Positions 50,749-63,617 of a stretch of 64,000 nucleotides of DNA are shown here, one piece after another (positions within the stretch are counted from its first letter, which is position 1; every line of letters starts with the position of its first letter). The translations under genes were made by a program, and so were the position numbers. The DNA is from Sipunculus nudus. Lineage: Eukaryota; Annelida; Sipuncula; Golfingiida; Sipunculidae. Where the stretch lies: positions 43,864,659 through 43,928,658 of the forward strand of contig CM049313.1 in NCBI GenBank assembly GCA_026874595.1, in the 5' to 3' direction. A model generated the notes under the pieces. That model did not search any database and was not told the DNA's origin. It saw only the letters and a list, made by a program, of their open reading frames with translations.

Positions 50749-50762
50749 GTTGCGATGGCAAC
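50749..50762 (+). promoter_or_regulatory. RFX X-box upstream of gene B
   Basis: GTTGCGATGGCAAC, identical to the gene A site and ending 51 bp before the ATG at 50814. Its exact retention between diverged paralogues is compatible with function, though flanking promoter sequence is also well conserved. Confidence 0.75.
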
Positions 50763-50813
50763 GTATTGTCTCTTAAAGAACGTCATTCCAAGTTGATCCT
50801 TCGAAAGACCAAC

Positions 50814-53798
50814 ATGGGCTGTATATATTCCAGCAATAAGAAGGTAAATCATTACAATATTATAGTTATTTTCACATTTGATATTTCTTTCTAGCCTTTA
50901 GTTTGTACTCCAGATAAAGTATACAAAGTTATGAGTTTTTTTCTATGGTTTTAAACTTGTAATTGGTATAACAAGTCACAACTTCAATGGAGAGCCTCTT
51001 GATGTATTGAAGTTATTGACATAATAATAATCTCAAATTGTTTCTGTTAGAAAATTATTTTGGAATAAGGATTAATAATAATGTCAATAACCAACAATAA
51101 TATAAATATTAACAACAGTAGTTATCATCATTATTTTCAAACAGATTTCAACTATTTCTTCAACATTTCAGAATCAGAGTGCACGTTACCCAATGCACAA
51201 CAAGCGACAAAGGTCCAGGGGGCGCTCCTGGCTGCGAAAGGTGAACATCTTTTCCAAAGTAAGCACTGCTGTTTCTAGATATTGTCATTTTGCTATGCTT
51301 CATGTCTTTGACTACATAAATGGTTATTTATTAAGAGCTCTGCAAGGATTTAAATTGTTTAAAATTGGAACTAATTGGTACAGAAAAGGGGGGGGGGGGG
51401 ATGCAATGATTAAATCAAAGCCATTTTTAATTTTATGTATGCTTTGTTCACAGTGCCTTAAATCTAAAGTCAGGGAAAATGTCCATGAGTTTGGCACAAA
51501 CCACATGAATCCACCTGAAGACACAATTAAGGCTCCAGTGTGCAGGTATGTGTTGGAATTAATAAACTATACATGTTAAATAATTCTAAGGCTAAGCTTC
51601 TTATGTTGTCCATGCCAATGAAAAAAAATCTCACTGAGCATTTAAAAATAATTTTACGTCATAAATTGTATTCTTTATTTAAATGGACCAAATCTTTACC
51701 TGTTCTGTTCATAACTGTTATTTTACACAGTTACAGTTCATGGTTATTTGGGGGTTTTTTTTCTATGTTTTTGATGTTGTGTTTATCCTCATTAAAGGAA
51801 AATATATTGATTTACCTTTTCTTTAATCAGAACTATATAAAACCTGGATGATAATAAAACAAAGCTGAGGAATTTTTACTTGATTACATCATGTGGAATT
51901 TATTTTTCAATATATATCTTAAAATGTAATATACTGACAGTTCTTTCTTATATTTACCATTGATCCTTTCTGCCAGTGCATTTCTTTTTATCTCTAAAAT
52001 TTTTATGAAAAAAGTTGATGAGAAAAAATTTAGAACTTTGAAGTTTTAACCATCTGCCCTTGAGTCAGCATTTGCTTTTTATCTTGGGTCATTTTAAAGT
52101 CTGCCAATGATTAGATGCACAGAGAAAGAATTCATTTTGAACATGAAAATATTTTCAACAGATTTTGAAATGATGGCCCTGGAATATAAACACAACTCTG
52201 CCATGAAGTTAACTAGATTTTAATAACATGAACTGGTGTGATGTCTTTTAACAGGCAGTTCTATTACTGGCTGGAATTTTGGTATGAAATTATGGTCAGA
52301 TGTGGCATAGATTGCAACTAATTACTGGGCTCTGAAGAAAAGTTTAATTAATCAACCAATTAAACAAATTTTTTTTCAGATTACTCGGTGAGAAGGAGCA
52401 GACCAATGTGTTGTCCCAGGTTTCTGGGGTGGTCCATGAGTCCTCTAGTGCTAACATCCCATTCATTGAGACAATAGGTAACTTTAATTGTATTCATCTC
52501 TCCAGGGCTGGATCCATTCTTTAAGGGGGGGGGGGGGCTGGGGAATGATTCATGAAAAGCCAAACAAAAGAAAACTTTCATTACAAGTTCATAAACACAG
52601 TAAAAGTGGGAAGTTACTTATCAGTCTGCAGTATAACTGAGATAAACATATTTCATTGTGTGTATAGTTTTGTAAAAAAAAAATGTAATGAATATTTTCA
52701 AGTTTTAAGAGTTTAAACTCCCATAACATCCTTCCTCCTGAATCCAGCCCAGCTCTCCCTCACTCCCTCTTTTTCTCTTGTTTTAGCTGCTCCCAAAATT
52801 AATCCCTAGAAAGTATACACCTACAGCTACAACAACAACAATACTAATAATTGCCTAACCATATATTTGTATGTGTGCCACTTGACCATTTGAAGGGGAG
52901 CTAAAATTAACTGTGTTCCAGATATGCTGTGCTTAAAGACTTTTGTTATCATTTGTATGCTTTTCATTATTAGTTTTCCCACTAGTGTTTTCCTGTTTAA
53001 TGTCCTTGTTTATTTTTAACTGTTGGTAACCATCTGTAAGGTAAACAGAAATGTGGTCCAGAGGTAGACAGTCTACATGGTTTAAAGCTGGGAAATTGTG
53101 AGTGCTTGAATCTAAGCCAAGGAGTGCTGAGATTTTTCATGCCTAGGCCCATCTCAGAATGAGTGCTCTGCAGGCTTAATGTGAAGGCTGTACCCTGCAG
53201 CCATGGTTCATCCACAAACAAGTGCGCCTTTCAAAGGGTGGGATGATTACACACTCGGAAGCCACAGGGGTACACTAAGCTTGGATCATGCTAGGATATT
53301 CATGTGCTGTCTCCCTTATATATATAAAGTATTTATCACACCATTTCATTGTCTTTGTAGTTGTTAGGAGAACTCAAAGTCTCCCATCAGTGTGCTTTGT
53401 TTTTAAGGTATGTGCATTTTTACAAAAAAATGTATGCATGTTTATGATTAAATATTTCTTTGATTAAGAGGAAGAGTGTGGCTTAAAATGCACACCAATG
53501 TTGATTGACATGACAGTATATAGAATCTGTAATAATGAATTGCATCTGTGAAGAATTTCTGTTAGTTCTGGCAACTTAATTTTCTTGAAGAGATTACTCT
53601 GTTGGTTAAAGACCAGACTTTAACATCAGTACCTGATGGTGGTGTATCCCCTTCATTCCATATAACCTCACAAACTGCAAAACATGCAAATTTATAACTA
53701 GTTAACCATATTTTGCTTCTCTAGAAATTTCTGCTGAATTCCAGAATAGATATGCAAAGTTTTCTCCAGTTACACTTCCACAAAATCAAATGTCATAA
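50814..53798 (+). CDS. gene B, alternative short form through exon 5b (126 aa)
   Basis: Exons 1-4 then exon 5b (53725-53878), stop TAA 53796-53798. The predicted tail EISAEFQNRYAKF..NQMS differs from A by one residue. Downstream of the stop, B has small insertions (net +5 nt against A), so the post-stop part is not under coding constraint. This supports TAA as a genuine stop rather than a readthrough site. Confidence 0.5.
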
Positions 53799-54799
53799 CA
53801 TCGGAGTTCAGAAAAAAAATACTGAAATTCATTGTTGAAATCTGTTCATCATGGTCTATTAGGAGAGTTTACTTACAGGTAATACTGCCTTAATTATTCT
53901 TCTTTGTGGTGTTTTTAGATACATTTATGGACCTTGTTTAAATATATTTTTTTGTGGTTCATCTATCTAGTATTCCCTCAGCATTCAGTCACATTGTCAT
54001 ATAACTGACTGAGCATGAACAGTTCAGTAAAAGAAAATGAATGCTTATCTGTATCCAAACAAATGAAACTTTATATCTCTTTAAATCATAGAATGAGACT
54101 GAGGTAAAGGAGGAGGCAGTGACTGTTGCTGGACAAAGTCAGGAGAGGCAAGCCATTGTTGAACAAGAGGAGGTGACAGATGTTGTAGGTGCTGAAAGTG
54201 AAATGATTGGGGTAGAGATGAAGGATGAGGTCGTGGTCATTGATGTGATGAACGAAATGTTAGAGGCTGTGGTGGAGATGGAGAGGGCACAGGGTGAAAA
54301 AAGTGAGGAGAGACAAGCGATTGTTGAACAAAAGGAGGTGGTGGATGCTGACATGATTGGTGAAGAGATGAAGGATGAGGTTGTGGTCATTGAAGTGATG
54401 AACCAGATGTTAGAGGCTGTGGTGGAGATGGAGGAGGTTAAGGGTGAGGAGACACTAGAAATTCCTGCACAACAGGAGGTGATGGATGTAGTGGATGTTA
54501 ACATGATTGGTGTAGAGAAGATAATGAGGGATCAGGCAGTGGTCACTGACATGATAGATGAGATATTGAAGTCTGTGGTGGAGGAGGATAGCATAGATGC
54601 AGACATTTATACCATAGAAATGTCCCTGAAGGGGATGCAGGGGGAGCAATTTGAGATCTTGAATGATATGGAGATTATGAAAAATATGATAAACGATACA
54701 ACTAGAGAGCTCCGGCTGATGAAAGATCTTATAAAGGATATAGAAAAGAACATAACAGAGATGTATCAGGATGATGGGAAGATGGTGGAGAAAGACTAG
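50814..54799 (+). CDS. gene B, long form: paralogue of gene A (353 aa)
   Basis: Joined exons: 50814-50843, 51172-51258, 51454-51545, 52380-52477, 53361-53407, 54092-54799, with the same phases as gene A. The N-terminus MGCIYSSNKK keeps Gly2, Cys3 and Ser6. Three acidic repeats carry amphipathic helices VVVIDVMNEMLEAVVEM (165-181), VVVIEVMNQMLEAVVEM (215-231) and AVVTDMIDEILKSVVEED (267-284). Residues 303-353 form a predicted coiled-coil-like helix (FEILNDMEIMKNMIND, then RELRLMKDLIKDIEK) that gene A has lost. The stop TAG (54797-54799) sits at a junction where about 3.7 kb present in A is missing, so the ancestral C-terminus was probably longer. Proposed role, as for A: membrane-tethered scaffold, possibly PKA-anchoring; inference only. 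Confidence 0.78.
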
Positions 54800-56785
54800 C
54801 AAGATTCTTTACTGCATTCCAGCACCCCTGTCATCCTATTTTAATGATCTTTTCATTTTTTTCTGTCAATTTTTAATTTAATTTTTCTGACAAACGGGGA
54901 ATGTGGCAATTTACAAAAAAAAATCAAAGGGTATAAAAGAAATTTATTTACTTTGTGAAGATGTTGCCTTATCTTTGAAAGAGCTTGCAAAACATTGGTG
55001 TCATTTCAACTGATTCAAGTGGCCATGTCTGTTAATTCCTGCTATACAGGGCAGATAACAAAAGTGGTCTGTACTGAGTGATATTACTATGATGTCATTA
55101 TTGTGTGTTGTCAGATGTATGTAGTTTGACATCATTAGCTTAGCTGTCAATCAAATGTTGCAATGTACCGTACCTTATATATCTGATTGTCATATTTTGT
55201 TTTGAATTCATTATGTGGAAAATATATATATGAACAGTATTACTTTGCTTTCAGATTATTTGTAAGCTATCTTATCATGGTGCTATCTTCTGTATAAAAA
55301 CACATGAAAGCGTACAGAGGTTTTATAAAATAATAACATGTATGCACAAAATAATGGTAACACATAGTTGAAGCTAAGCTAGGGTTAAAAAAAAAAACTT
55401 TTGTATATACATAATCACTGAACCATGTGTACCTGCCAAGATTAAATGTACTTAAGTGTATACATAGCCCATGGACCATGTAGCTCAGTCAAGTTTTAGT
55501 GTAAGCTACTACTGAAGAAAAAAAAAATGCTGCTTTGACATTTTTGTTCAGTTTCGGCAGAATAGATATATAGCCACCAGTCATATATTTGAACTTCAGG
55601 TGAGATAGAGTCATTCTTACCAATGTAGACATTATCATAATAGAGTAATTTATATGATTTGTTTCAAACTTCAGTTTATAGTTCATTGACAAATGACAAC
55701 ATAATACAGGTCACATAGCAAAGAGCAATTTTTATCGAGCCTCACCCTATAGCACCTGTTATGGTGACTCAAGCTGGTCCTGGAAAAAGTGTAAAGCACA
55801 CTATAGTGACTCTAGCTGGTGCTGGAATAAGTGTATACATTTTTTGGCTGTAGTGCAAGGATCTATCCTGATACAAAGTCCAGTATTGATTTGGTATCAT
55901 AAGGTGTCCCTGTATTGAGACATTGATTAATGACCATCTGACATAAAGCCTGACATTTAACTAGATACTTTAGGCAATTAAATAACAGTCAGAGGATCAT
56001 CATTGGCCAGAAATCTATAAGTCAGCATTTGATTGGCAGACTGTTGGACGATCAAACTGATTTAAGGAGATGATAAGTAATGTTTGCGGTGTATATCAGG
56101 GGTATATTTGGACTATTTCTCAAGGGGGGGGGGGGGCTCATAATGGAGGAAGGTGTAACATTATTTTCCAGAATGGATAGCTTCATAAACAATAAAGCTC
56201 AAGCTATGAAATTTGTTGAAGCTTTAGAAGTATGTTAAAATTTGATTGGAAATTATACAAGAAACTGTGCAGGTAATAATGGCATAGATTATGTGAACAT
56301 GGCAATTTGTAAAGAATATTCAATGCACTGTTTAATTAAAATAATTTTCAGGGGCCTCCAGAGCTAAAATGTAATCATGCTGTCACCTTCAAATTTACAG
56401 TAACATGTGTTTGGCTGCATAGCCTGGCAGAGTCACATGAGTGGGTAAACTTGTGTCATCAATTCTTTCCTCTGAGAAAACTAGATTTTGCAAAGAAACT
56501 TACGTCTCATGATTTGGGCCCTAAATTCCAGTGTTGCACAGCTTATATGGATTGAGGACAAGTTTCACCTCCGATCATATTACTTTCCTAAGGGATTTTC
56601 GTATAGGGGGTTATAATCTCGGGTGGTGACTGTCACGGATGGTGTCTGCTAATAGGGACATTTTCTTGGGATGGGTATCAAGGGGTAAATTAGGAATTGA
56701 AAATATGGATGGTTCTTGGGGAAAATTTGAGGGTATTGTCATATAGTATTTTTTTGTATTTTATTGCTTGGCAGTTAGAAGTGTG
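54800..56785 (+). other. 3' flank of gene B with B-specific insertion
   Basis: Colinear with copy A from about 30060 onward, except for ~0.53 kb at 55.54-56.08 kb that copy A lacks (A joins 'tttgacatgtttgcggtgta' directly). A G13 run lies at about 56126. No gene is supported. Confidence 0.6.
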
Positions 56786-57515
56786 TAATTGTCAAAGTGT
56801 GGGGGGGGGGGGGGAACTTGCAAGGCACCAGTTGTTAGTTTTCAAGATAGGAAACTTGTTTTAATTTGTGTATGGGTTAAAAAGATGTGTATAAAGGGGA
56901 TGAGTGTTATTATTAGCATGTGGGAAGGGGGTTATCCTTTTCCTTATGTTAACGGTCTGTGAGAATGGCTTTCTTGTGGGGGGGGGGGGGGACTTGCAAG
57001 GCACCAGTTGTTAGTTTTCAAGATAGGAAACTTGTTTTAATTTGTGTATGGGTTAAAAAGATGTGTTGGAGGGGATGAGGGTTATTATTAGCATGTGGGA
57101 AGGGGGTTATCCTTTTCCTTATGTTAACTGTCTGTGAGAGGGGCTTTCTTGTGGGGGGGGGGACTTGCAAGGCACCAGTTGTTAGTTTTCAAGATAGGAA
57201 ACTTGTTTTAATTTGTGTATGGGTTATAAAGATGTGTATAAAGGGGATGAGGGTTATTATTAGCATGTGCGAAGGGGGTTATCCTTTTCCTTATGTTAAC
57301 TGTCTGTGAGAGGGGCTTTCTTGTGGGGGGGGGGGGGGGGGGGGACTTGCAAGGCACCAGTTGTTAGTTTTCAAGATAGGAAACTTGTTTTAATTTGTGT
57401 ATGGGTTAAAAAGATGTGTATAAAGGGGATGAGGGTTATTATTAGCATGTGGGAAGGGGGTTATCCTTTTCCTTATGTTAACTGTCTGTGAGAGGGGCTT
57501 TCTTGTAGGGGGTGG
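56786..57515 (+). repeat. four-copy ~175-bp tandem repeat with G-runs, expanded only in copy B
   Basis: 'acttgcaaggcaccagttgt' starts at 56816, 56992, 57163 and 57345 (spacing 176, 171, 182). Differences come mostly from the length of the G run in front of each unit. Each unit includes 'aagataggaaacttg' and 'gttatccttttccttatgtt'. Copy A has one divergent unit (31545-31740). The two 61-62 codon ORFs in this array are repeat translations. Confidence 0.95.
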
Positions 57516-60500
57516 GGGAGGATAAAATGTAATCATTAGAGAGTCAATATTAGGATGGTTATTTTTCTAAGGCGTCGTTATTTTGGAGATCTGTTTTTTG
57601 TCAGGCTTATGTGAACAGAGGTTAACTAATGTAATTGTCCATGAGTTCATTGTTAAGTTGGCCCTTGTTGTCCAGAGTTTCAGATGGTTATTGTAACCGA
57701 CTATGCAGTAACTAGGAACGGGTGGTGGCAATCTTTGTTATTAATTGTTCACATGTAAATTTTTCTTAGTGCTAGTGTGGGTATTTTTCTATCGTTGTGA
57801 TTTTCCCTGGTCAGTGCTGGAGGTGGGTGGGTTGGTGGTTTACTTAGTATTATCAAACAATCTTGTTAAAGTATATGTGCAGGTAATTGTCTTTGTGTCA
57901 ATAATGGTTGGGTAGGAGGGTAAAATTTTAATTGTGGTAACTGTCCATGTGCTTATATTAGCTTGGGGGGGGGGGATGGGTGATTGTCCTCTATCCCTAT
58001 GTACATACTTGTAAATCTGTTTTGCAGCTCATGTCAAAGTATGAAAGCATTTTGTGTCATCAGTTTTATAAATTTTTTCACAGAGATATTTGAATCTCAC
58101 CAAAACCCTTTTAAATGTAAAATTACCTGGCTATGATAAAGAAGTTTATAAATGATAAATTAGTTTATAAATGCATTTTCAAATATACACACACACATGC
58201 ACATACACACAGTGTAAAGTATTGCAGATCATAACAATACTAATAAATAGCTAAAATCTTTAAAAGCTTAGAATATTTGCTATTAAAACTCATTAGCATG
58301 TACATATAAATATGTCATGCACTCATTCATTATATAATCAATAAAAGATAACTGATAAGAAAAAGATTCTATAAATATAACATTTTTATAAATCAGCATA
58401 TTATTAAAGATTTCTCTGTGGTATTGAAGATATAGATAGATATTTGTCAAAACTACTAACTTTAAAAATTCTAGTACTGCTTTTAAATTTAAAGGAACAT
58501 AAATGACTAAATTTGACCTTATTATACCTTTATTTAATAGAAACATTTATTAATGAAGAACTGTTATGATAAATGTATTTGAAAATTGACCATAAGCCAA
58601 GTAAATTAATGATAATTAGATGTTATATGTAAAAGAACTAACTGTAGAGACAGTAATGCCCTATAGCATTTGGTCACTCAAATGGAATCACCCAGCACAA
58701 ATGTGATAAAATAGCTGCCGTAATTTCTCCAATTAAAAGATTATTTTCAGTAGAAATTCATGATAGCTCCAGCTGTCCTGATATTATCAAAAACTATACA
58801 TACATGTATAGAATAAATAAAATTTAGATAAAATTTCTTTTTGTCATGTTGTGCTTTACCCTATTTATCAAAATTCTGTTATTTTCAAATTGTCCCCTGT
58901 TCATATAAAATTTTATTGAAAACCTATAATAAAAAAGTAAAAAAAAATCAACCTGTTTGCACTGATTTCTGAAAAAAAATAATGCCTGAGAAACACTTTT
59001 TTTGCTTTAGTGAGATACATGTAACTTTGGAAGTATAACACTGATGACTTTTTATGCACATGCACTCTTGACAAGAGTTGTAAAATAAAGCATTTGTGAG
59101 TGTGTACAAGATGTGTAGAATGAGATTTAAGGGCCCAAAGTATAAAACCATGAGTCTTCTTTCAGAATCTACCTCTTTCTCAGAGGACAATATTTGTGAC
59201 ACTTGCCCACTCATGTATCTCTGACAGTCTATGTAATCCACACACGTTACAGTAAATTTTAAGATGACGATATGATTACAAAGTCTCTGCAGACCTCTGA
59301 AAATTATAAAATGAATTAAACTGTGAATTTAATTTTTTTACATTTTGACATCTTCACAAAATCTATGCTTCTCTGACCTGCATGATTTCTTGTATAATTT
59401 CCCTTCTATGGCTTCATAGCTTTATTGTTTATGCAGTTATCATAATGGACTGATAGATCGATACTGCATCTCCCCCCCCCCCCCCAATCAAGTCAGCCAG
59501 TGTGATGTATGATATGGTTTAATAACAATATTCATTCCAAGTTTACACAGACCTATCAGCTGATTTGGTAAATTTCTGTGTTGCTTAATCTGTGGCAGAA
59601 ATCAATCAGTATGTCCTCAGTTTGATAGCCGGTAACCAAATCATTGACTGAGCTTAATGGTCCATGGGTTATCTGTTTACATCAGGTAAAAAAACTTATG
59701 ATGATAATTCCAATTTAATACTGCTGTATCTTTATTAATAAAAATGAACACATGGTAGATACTGATTCAGTAATGCAACATGACTTGTTTTGGATTTATT
59801 TACTATTTTTGTATTTGGGTTAAACATTACACGACATGTTTTACAGCTTCCAGTTTTACAGGCTGTGTGTTTTATATCTCCATCTTAGATGTGCTTGACC
59901 ATTGTATATTAATCTAGGTCACAGAGACCTAATTTACAATGTGAGATTGGCTAGACCGACATCTTTTGATGTGAACTCATACTTACAAAATGAAACCTGT
60001 GTCAAAGAGACTATTTCTTTGAATAGGACTTCCCATACTCGTATTTGTACATTGTGGTATAGACCAAACATTTCATTATTTTGAATGTTTCTTGATTATT
60101 TTTATATTGTATGACTTATGATGATATATAGAAAATAAAATGATATACGTTTCATAGATGTTGCCATTAAATATATAAACACCTCAGTCAGCCCATATGA
60201 TCAAACTTGGTTGTACTAATATATGGAAAACTAGGTCACAGAGTCCTACTTTACTGTTAATGAGAAATTCTAAAAAGGCCTGTATATTGCGATGTTAACT
60301 GAAATTTACTGTCATATAAATTGAATTACTGTGTAATCATGATATTTCCCCAGTGATTATAATTTTTATATATGAGCTACATGATAAGTAACACTGAATG
60401 AATTTCATATCTGTGAAACATTTGCTACAAGCCATTTTATTCCTGCTGGCACAAACTTTCATTGGTGTAACTACTTGGTCATGCAGTGCCATTATTTAGG

Positions 60501-60837
60501 AAAACTGGGTCAGAGAAAACATCTTTAAAGCAAATGAGAGATTCACAAGATTGGTATATTTTATATAAAATGTTGCATGTTTTCTTGTGAATTGCTGTGT
60601 AAAAATAATATTTTTTGCAATATTCATAAAACATTATGAATGTGATGACTGATAATGTAAAACCAAATAAACTTGCCAAAGTTCACCTTTATTCCATTGT
60701 TTCAGCTTTTTATTTAAAATGGACTTTTTTCTAACCATGCCAGTATATTAATTATAATCCCAGATAACGCCACTTGCTTTAGAGAGTATTCAGTATACTC
60801 TTAAGTATTATGCCAGAATATATATGCATGTAAAAAT
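57516..60837 (+). other. distal paralogous flank of copy B, no gene seen
   Basis: Colinear with about 31740-35500, with a B-only ~0.43 kb at 58.31-58.73 kb. C12 run at about 59471. Small ORFs are not conserved with copy A. Confidence 0.6.
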
Positions 60838-61029
60838 ATGTGTAATATATATCATAGCGCTAATATAATACATTCCATCCTATGTCACAAGTGCTCTTCA
60901 CCGCCAGTGATGGACTACACTGGCCTCTCCTACTCAATTCTTTTAACTGTTGGTGTTTCTGGTCTTCATACTGGACCAAGAAATGGATTCTATGAAGATT
61001 TTATAGGAAAACGCCCCACTATAGTTTAA
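60838..61029 (+). other. possible orphan exon fragment (ORF of 63 codons)
   Basis: Just beyond the end of duplicated block B is a locally GC-richer ORF. Its second half reads like structured protein: MDYTGLSYSILLTVGVSGLH, then GPRNGFYEDFIGKRP ending TIV and TAA. 'cttcaccgccag' before it could act as a splice acceptor at about 60906. No further exons are evident. I do not recognise the family. It could be a captured exon or a transposon-derived fragment. Confidence 0.25.
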
Positions 61030-61629
61030 CCCATCTGTAATACTGTGATTGATATGGTTCAGTGGAAAATTTGACCATATTTGCTTGAATCCCATAAATT
61101 CCATCCAAAGATGTATGGCATAAAATGCAACAAAACTGGATGTGGCAACACTATTCTGGGGTACCAGAAAAAGCCATTCCAGATCGCTGAACAGTGGTCA
61201 AAGTGGAAAAGAACATATAAATTCAGCAAATTAAGGTCATGGTCACCCAAAAAATTTAATCAGTTAGAGTTAGTTATGTGTCACTGCTTTCCACAAACTT
61301 TGATCAAAATAGATAAAAACAAAGTTTTGCTCTAACAAGTAAATATTGGATAGTATGGTGTAATTCTGGTTGTTATTAGCAAAGCAAATGGCACTTCTAA
61401 AGTTATGCTTTTTGAACTAGTTTGATTAGTTATCACAGTGACAGAAAACTTAATTTGACATATGCCAATAGTAAAATGTAAGAACAGTTGACTTGAATGC
61501 CAAGAAATGCTTCCGATAACATTTCAGTGAAATCAAGTCAGTGCTAATAATGGAAATGTGCTCATAAATTTTGCAAATAAAAGTCAAGGTCACCTTAAAG
61601 TTAATCAGAGTTGGTGCTGGAGACATAAT

Positions 61630-63617
61630 AAACATAGGACACTAGATGAAACCACATCTGAGAAAATGACATAACTGCTGTCATTTGATTGTCTCAAAAA
61701 ATAGAAAAAAATTGTAAAAAATAGAAAGAAAAGGTGGCGCCACCAGTTTTGGAATTTTACAAAACTAGTCATGGTCAAAATTCAAGGCAAGATTTATGGC
61801 AATTAATGCATTAATTAACAAAATATTGGAGGATTTCTATCAACTTTTTAGCACCGATTACTTTCAGTCAGCGATCCTTCATTTCTGTCGTCTTTCTGTC
61901 TATTAACCAGGCACAAATTGTAACCGTTGGACTTGGAATCTTTACTTGACATCCAGGGAGGTCCATTAAAAATCTCCAAGCAAACCTGAAATTAGGTCTC
62001 TGTTACCCATATCCTTCAAGCTATGGGGCTCCTATAAGTTCCCCCAAGAATGATTAAAAATTTAATATAAAAGTTCAAATATCTGAATAACTATTGCTTT
62101 GATGGACATGATTTTTTGCATGCATATTGATCATGTAGTGTTTCATCAGTCCTTGCAGACTCGTGGTGCCACCTGTATTTTTCCCCATTTTTACCGCATT
62201 TTTTTCTCTATTTTTAGACCTTAAAGGAAGCCGTCCCTTAACAGAGCACAAATCATAACTGCTGGACCTGGCATCTTCTTACCTGATATCCAGGGAGATC
62301 AATAAAAATGTCCATGGTAACCTGATATTTTGCATGTAGAATTTGCGCGAATGATCGTTCAGGTTACGCGGAGGTTCCGCAAATGGGGAACTGGCGGGAA
62401 CGAATTTCTGTTCGTGTAATTTTTCTTTTGAAGAAATAGGTGTTTGTTCAATATCTTATTAAAAATGAAGCGAAGTAACTTTCCAGGAATGATCAGTCGC
62501 TGAGAAATAAATGAAGCTGGCGATAAGGCAGTACGTTTACCTTCTTAGGCTAACATGAGCGGTCGGCCACTCATTTGCCCTCAAAAATTGCGAAATGACA
62601 CCGTTAAACCATGATATAGTACGCACGAAATAAGTTGGGGGAAATAAAGTGATTATAACATCCGCGTATTTGTTTATTATAAGAAATGTACATCAGCAAT
62701 CCGCCGTGGTCAAATTTGACATCGTAGTAATGAATATGCTCTCATCATTTACCGCCGTTGCATAAAAAAAATCATCTCCAAAAGTGAAATATGATTGATC
62801 ATCATAATTCTTTGCATGCATATTAATCATGGAGTGTTTCATCAGTTCCTGCAGACTGGTGGTGCCATCTGTATTTTGTCCCAACTTTAACGTTTTTATC
62901 CTCTATTTTGATACCTTCAAGGAAGCTGTCCTCCTTTAACAGGGCACAAATCGTATTGTTCCACCTAGAATCTTTTGAATTGAGATCCGGGGAGGTCCAT
63001 GAAAATATCTCCTAGGAAACTTGAACTTTAGGTCTCTCTTTCCCAAATCTTGGGAGCTATAGGGCTTGTAAATACCCCCCCCCCTCCATAATAATTAAAA
63101 AAAATTAAACAAAAGCTCCAGTATCTGAATAACCCAGTCATTGATAGCCAGGATTCCTTGCATGCATAATGATCATGGAGCGTTTCATCAGTTTCTGCAG
63201 GCTGGTGGTGCAACCTGTGTGCGTGTGTTTTTTTGTTTGTTTTTTTTTAGAATTTTTACACTATTTTTCCTCTTTTTTGAGACCTTTAAATGAAGAGGTC
63301 ATCGGTAAACAGGGCACAAGTCATAACCGTTAGATCTAGAATCTGTTGACTTGACATCCAGGGAGGTCCTAAGTAAGTTTCCTTGGAAACCTGAAATTAG
63401 GTCGTAGTAACCTATATTCTGCAAGATATGTGAAGGAACATGATTTGAGCACATTATAGGGGAAAAAAGCATGATTGGTTACAGTTGGACCTTGAAACTT
63501 CTAATCTGATTAAGATCCAAGGAGGTTTGGCAAAATGCATGATGCTGAGTCATGTTACCCATTGTTCAAGGTTCCTTGAATTCAGCTGAGCGTCATGTCC
63601 CATGGGCCACTTGTTAA
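61630..63617 (+). repeat. family R2 mosaic with ~345-bp periodic units, ends at terminal box
   Basis: Starts like the 36385 copy, with 'ggtggcgccaccagttttgg' at about 61733. 'gtttcatcag..ctgcag' followed by 'ggtgccacctgt/ggtgccatctgt/ggtgcaacctgt' recurs near 62150, 62836 and 63181. 'gggcacaaatcgta' or variants recur near 61910, 62245, 62941 and 63313. The block finishes at 63581-63617 with TTCAGCTGAGCGTCATGTCC and the CCCATGG..CTTGTT box. Noncoding. Confidence 0.75.

Larger units (their letters stand above)
46410..60870 (+). repeat. segmental duplication, copy B (14.5 kb)
   Basis: Direct-orientation partner of 17400-35520. Copy B alone carries about 1.6 kb at 47.49-49.09 kb, a ~247-bp tandem duplication at 50091-50575, about 0.53 kb at 55.54-56.08 kb, a four-copy 175-bp repeat at 56.8-57.5 kb, and about 0.43 kb at 58.31-58.73 kb. 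It lacks the large A-specific segments. Confidence 0.9.
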
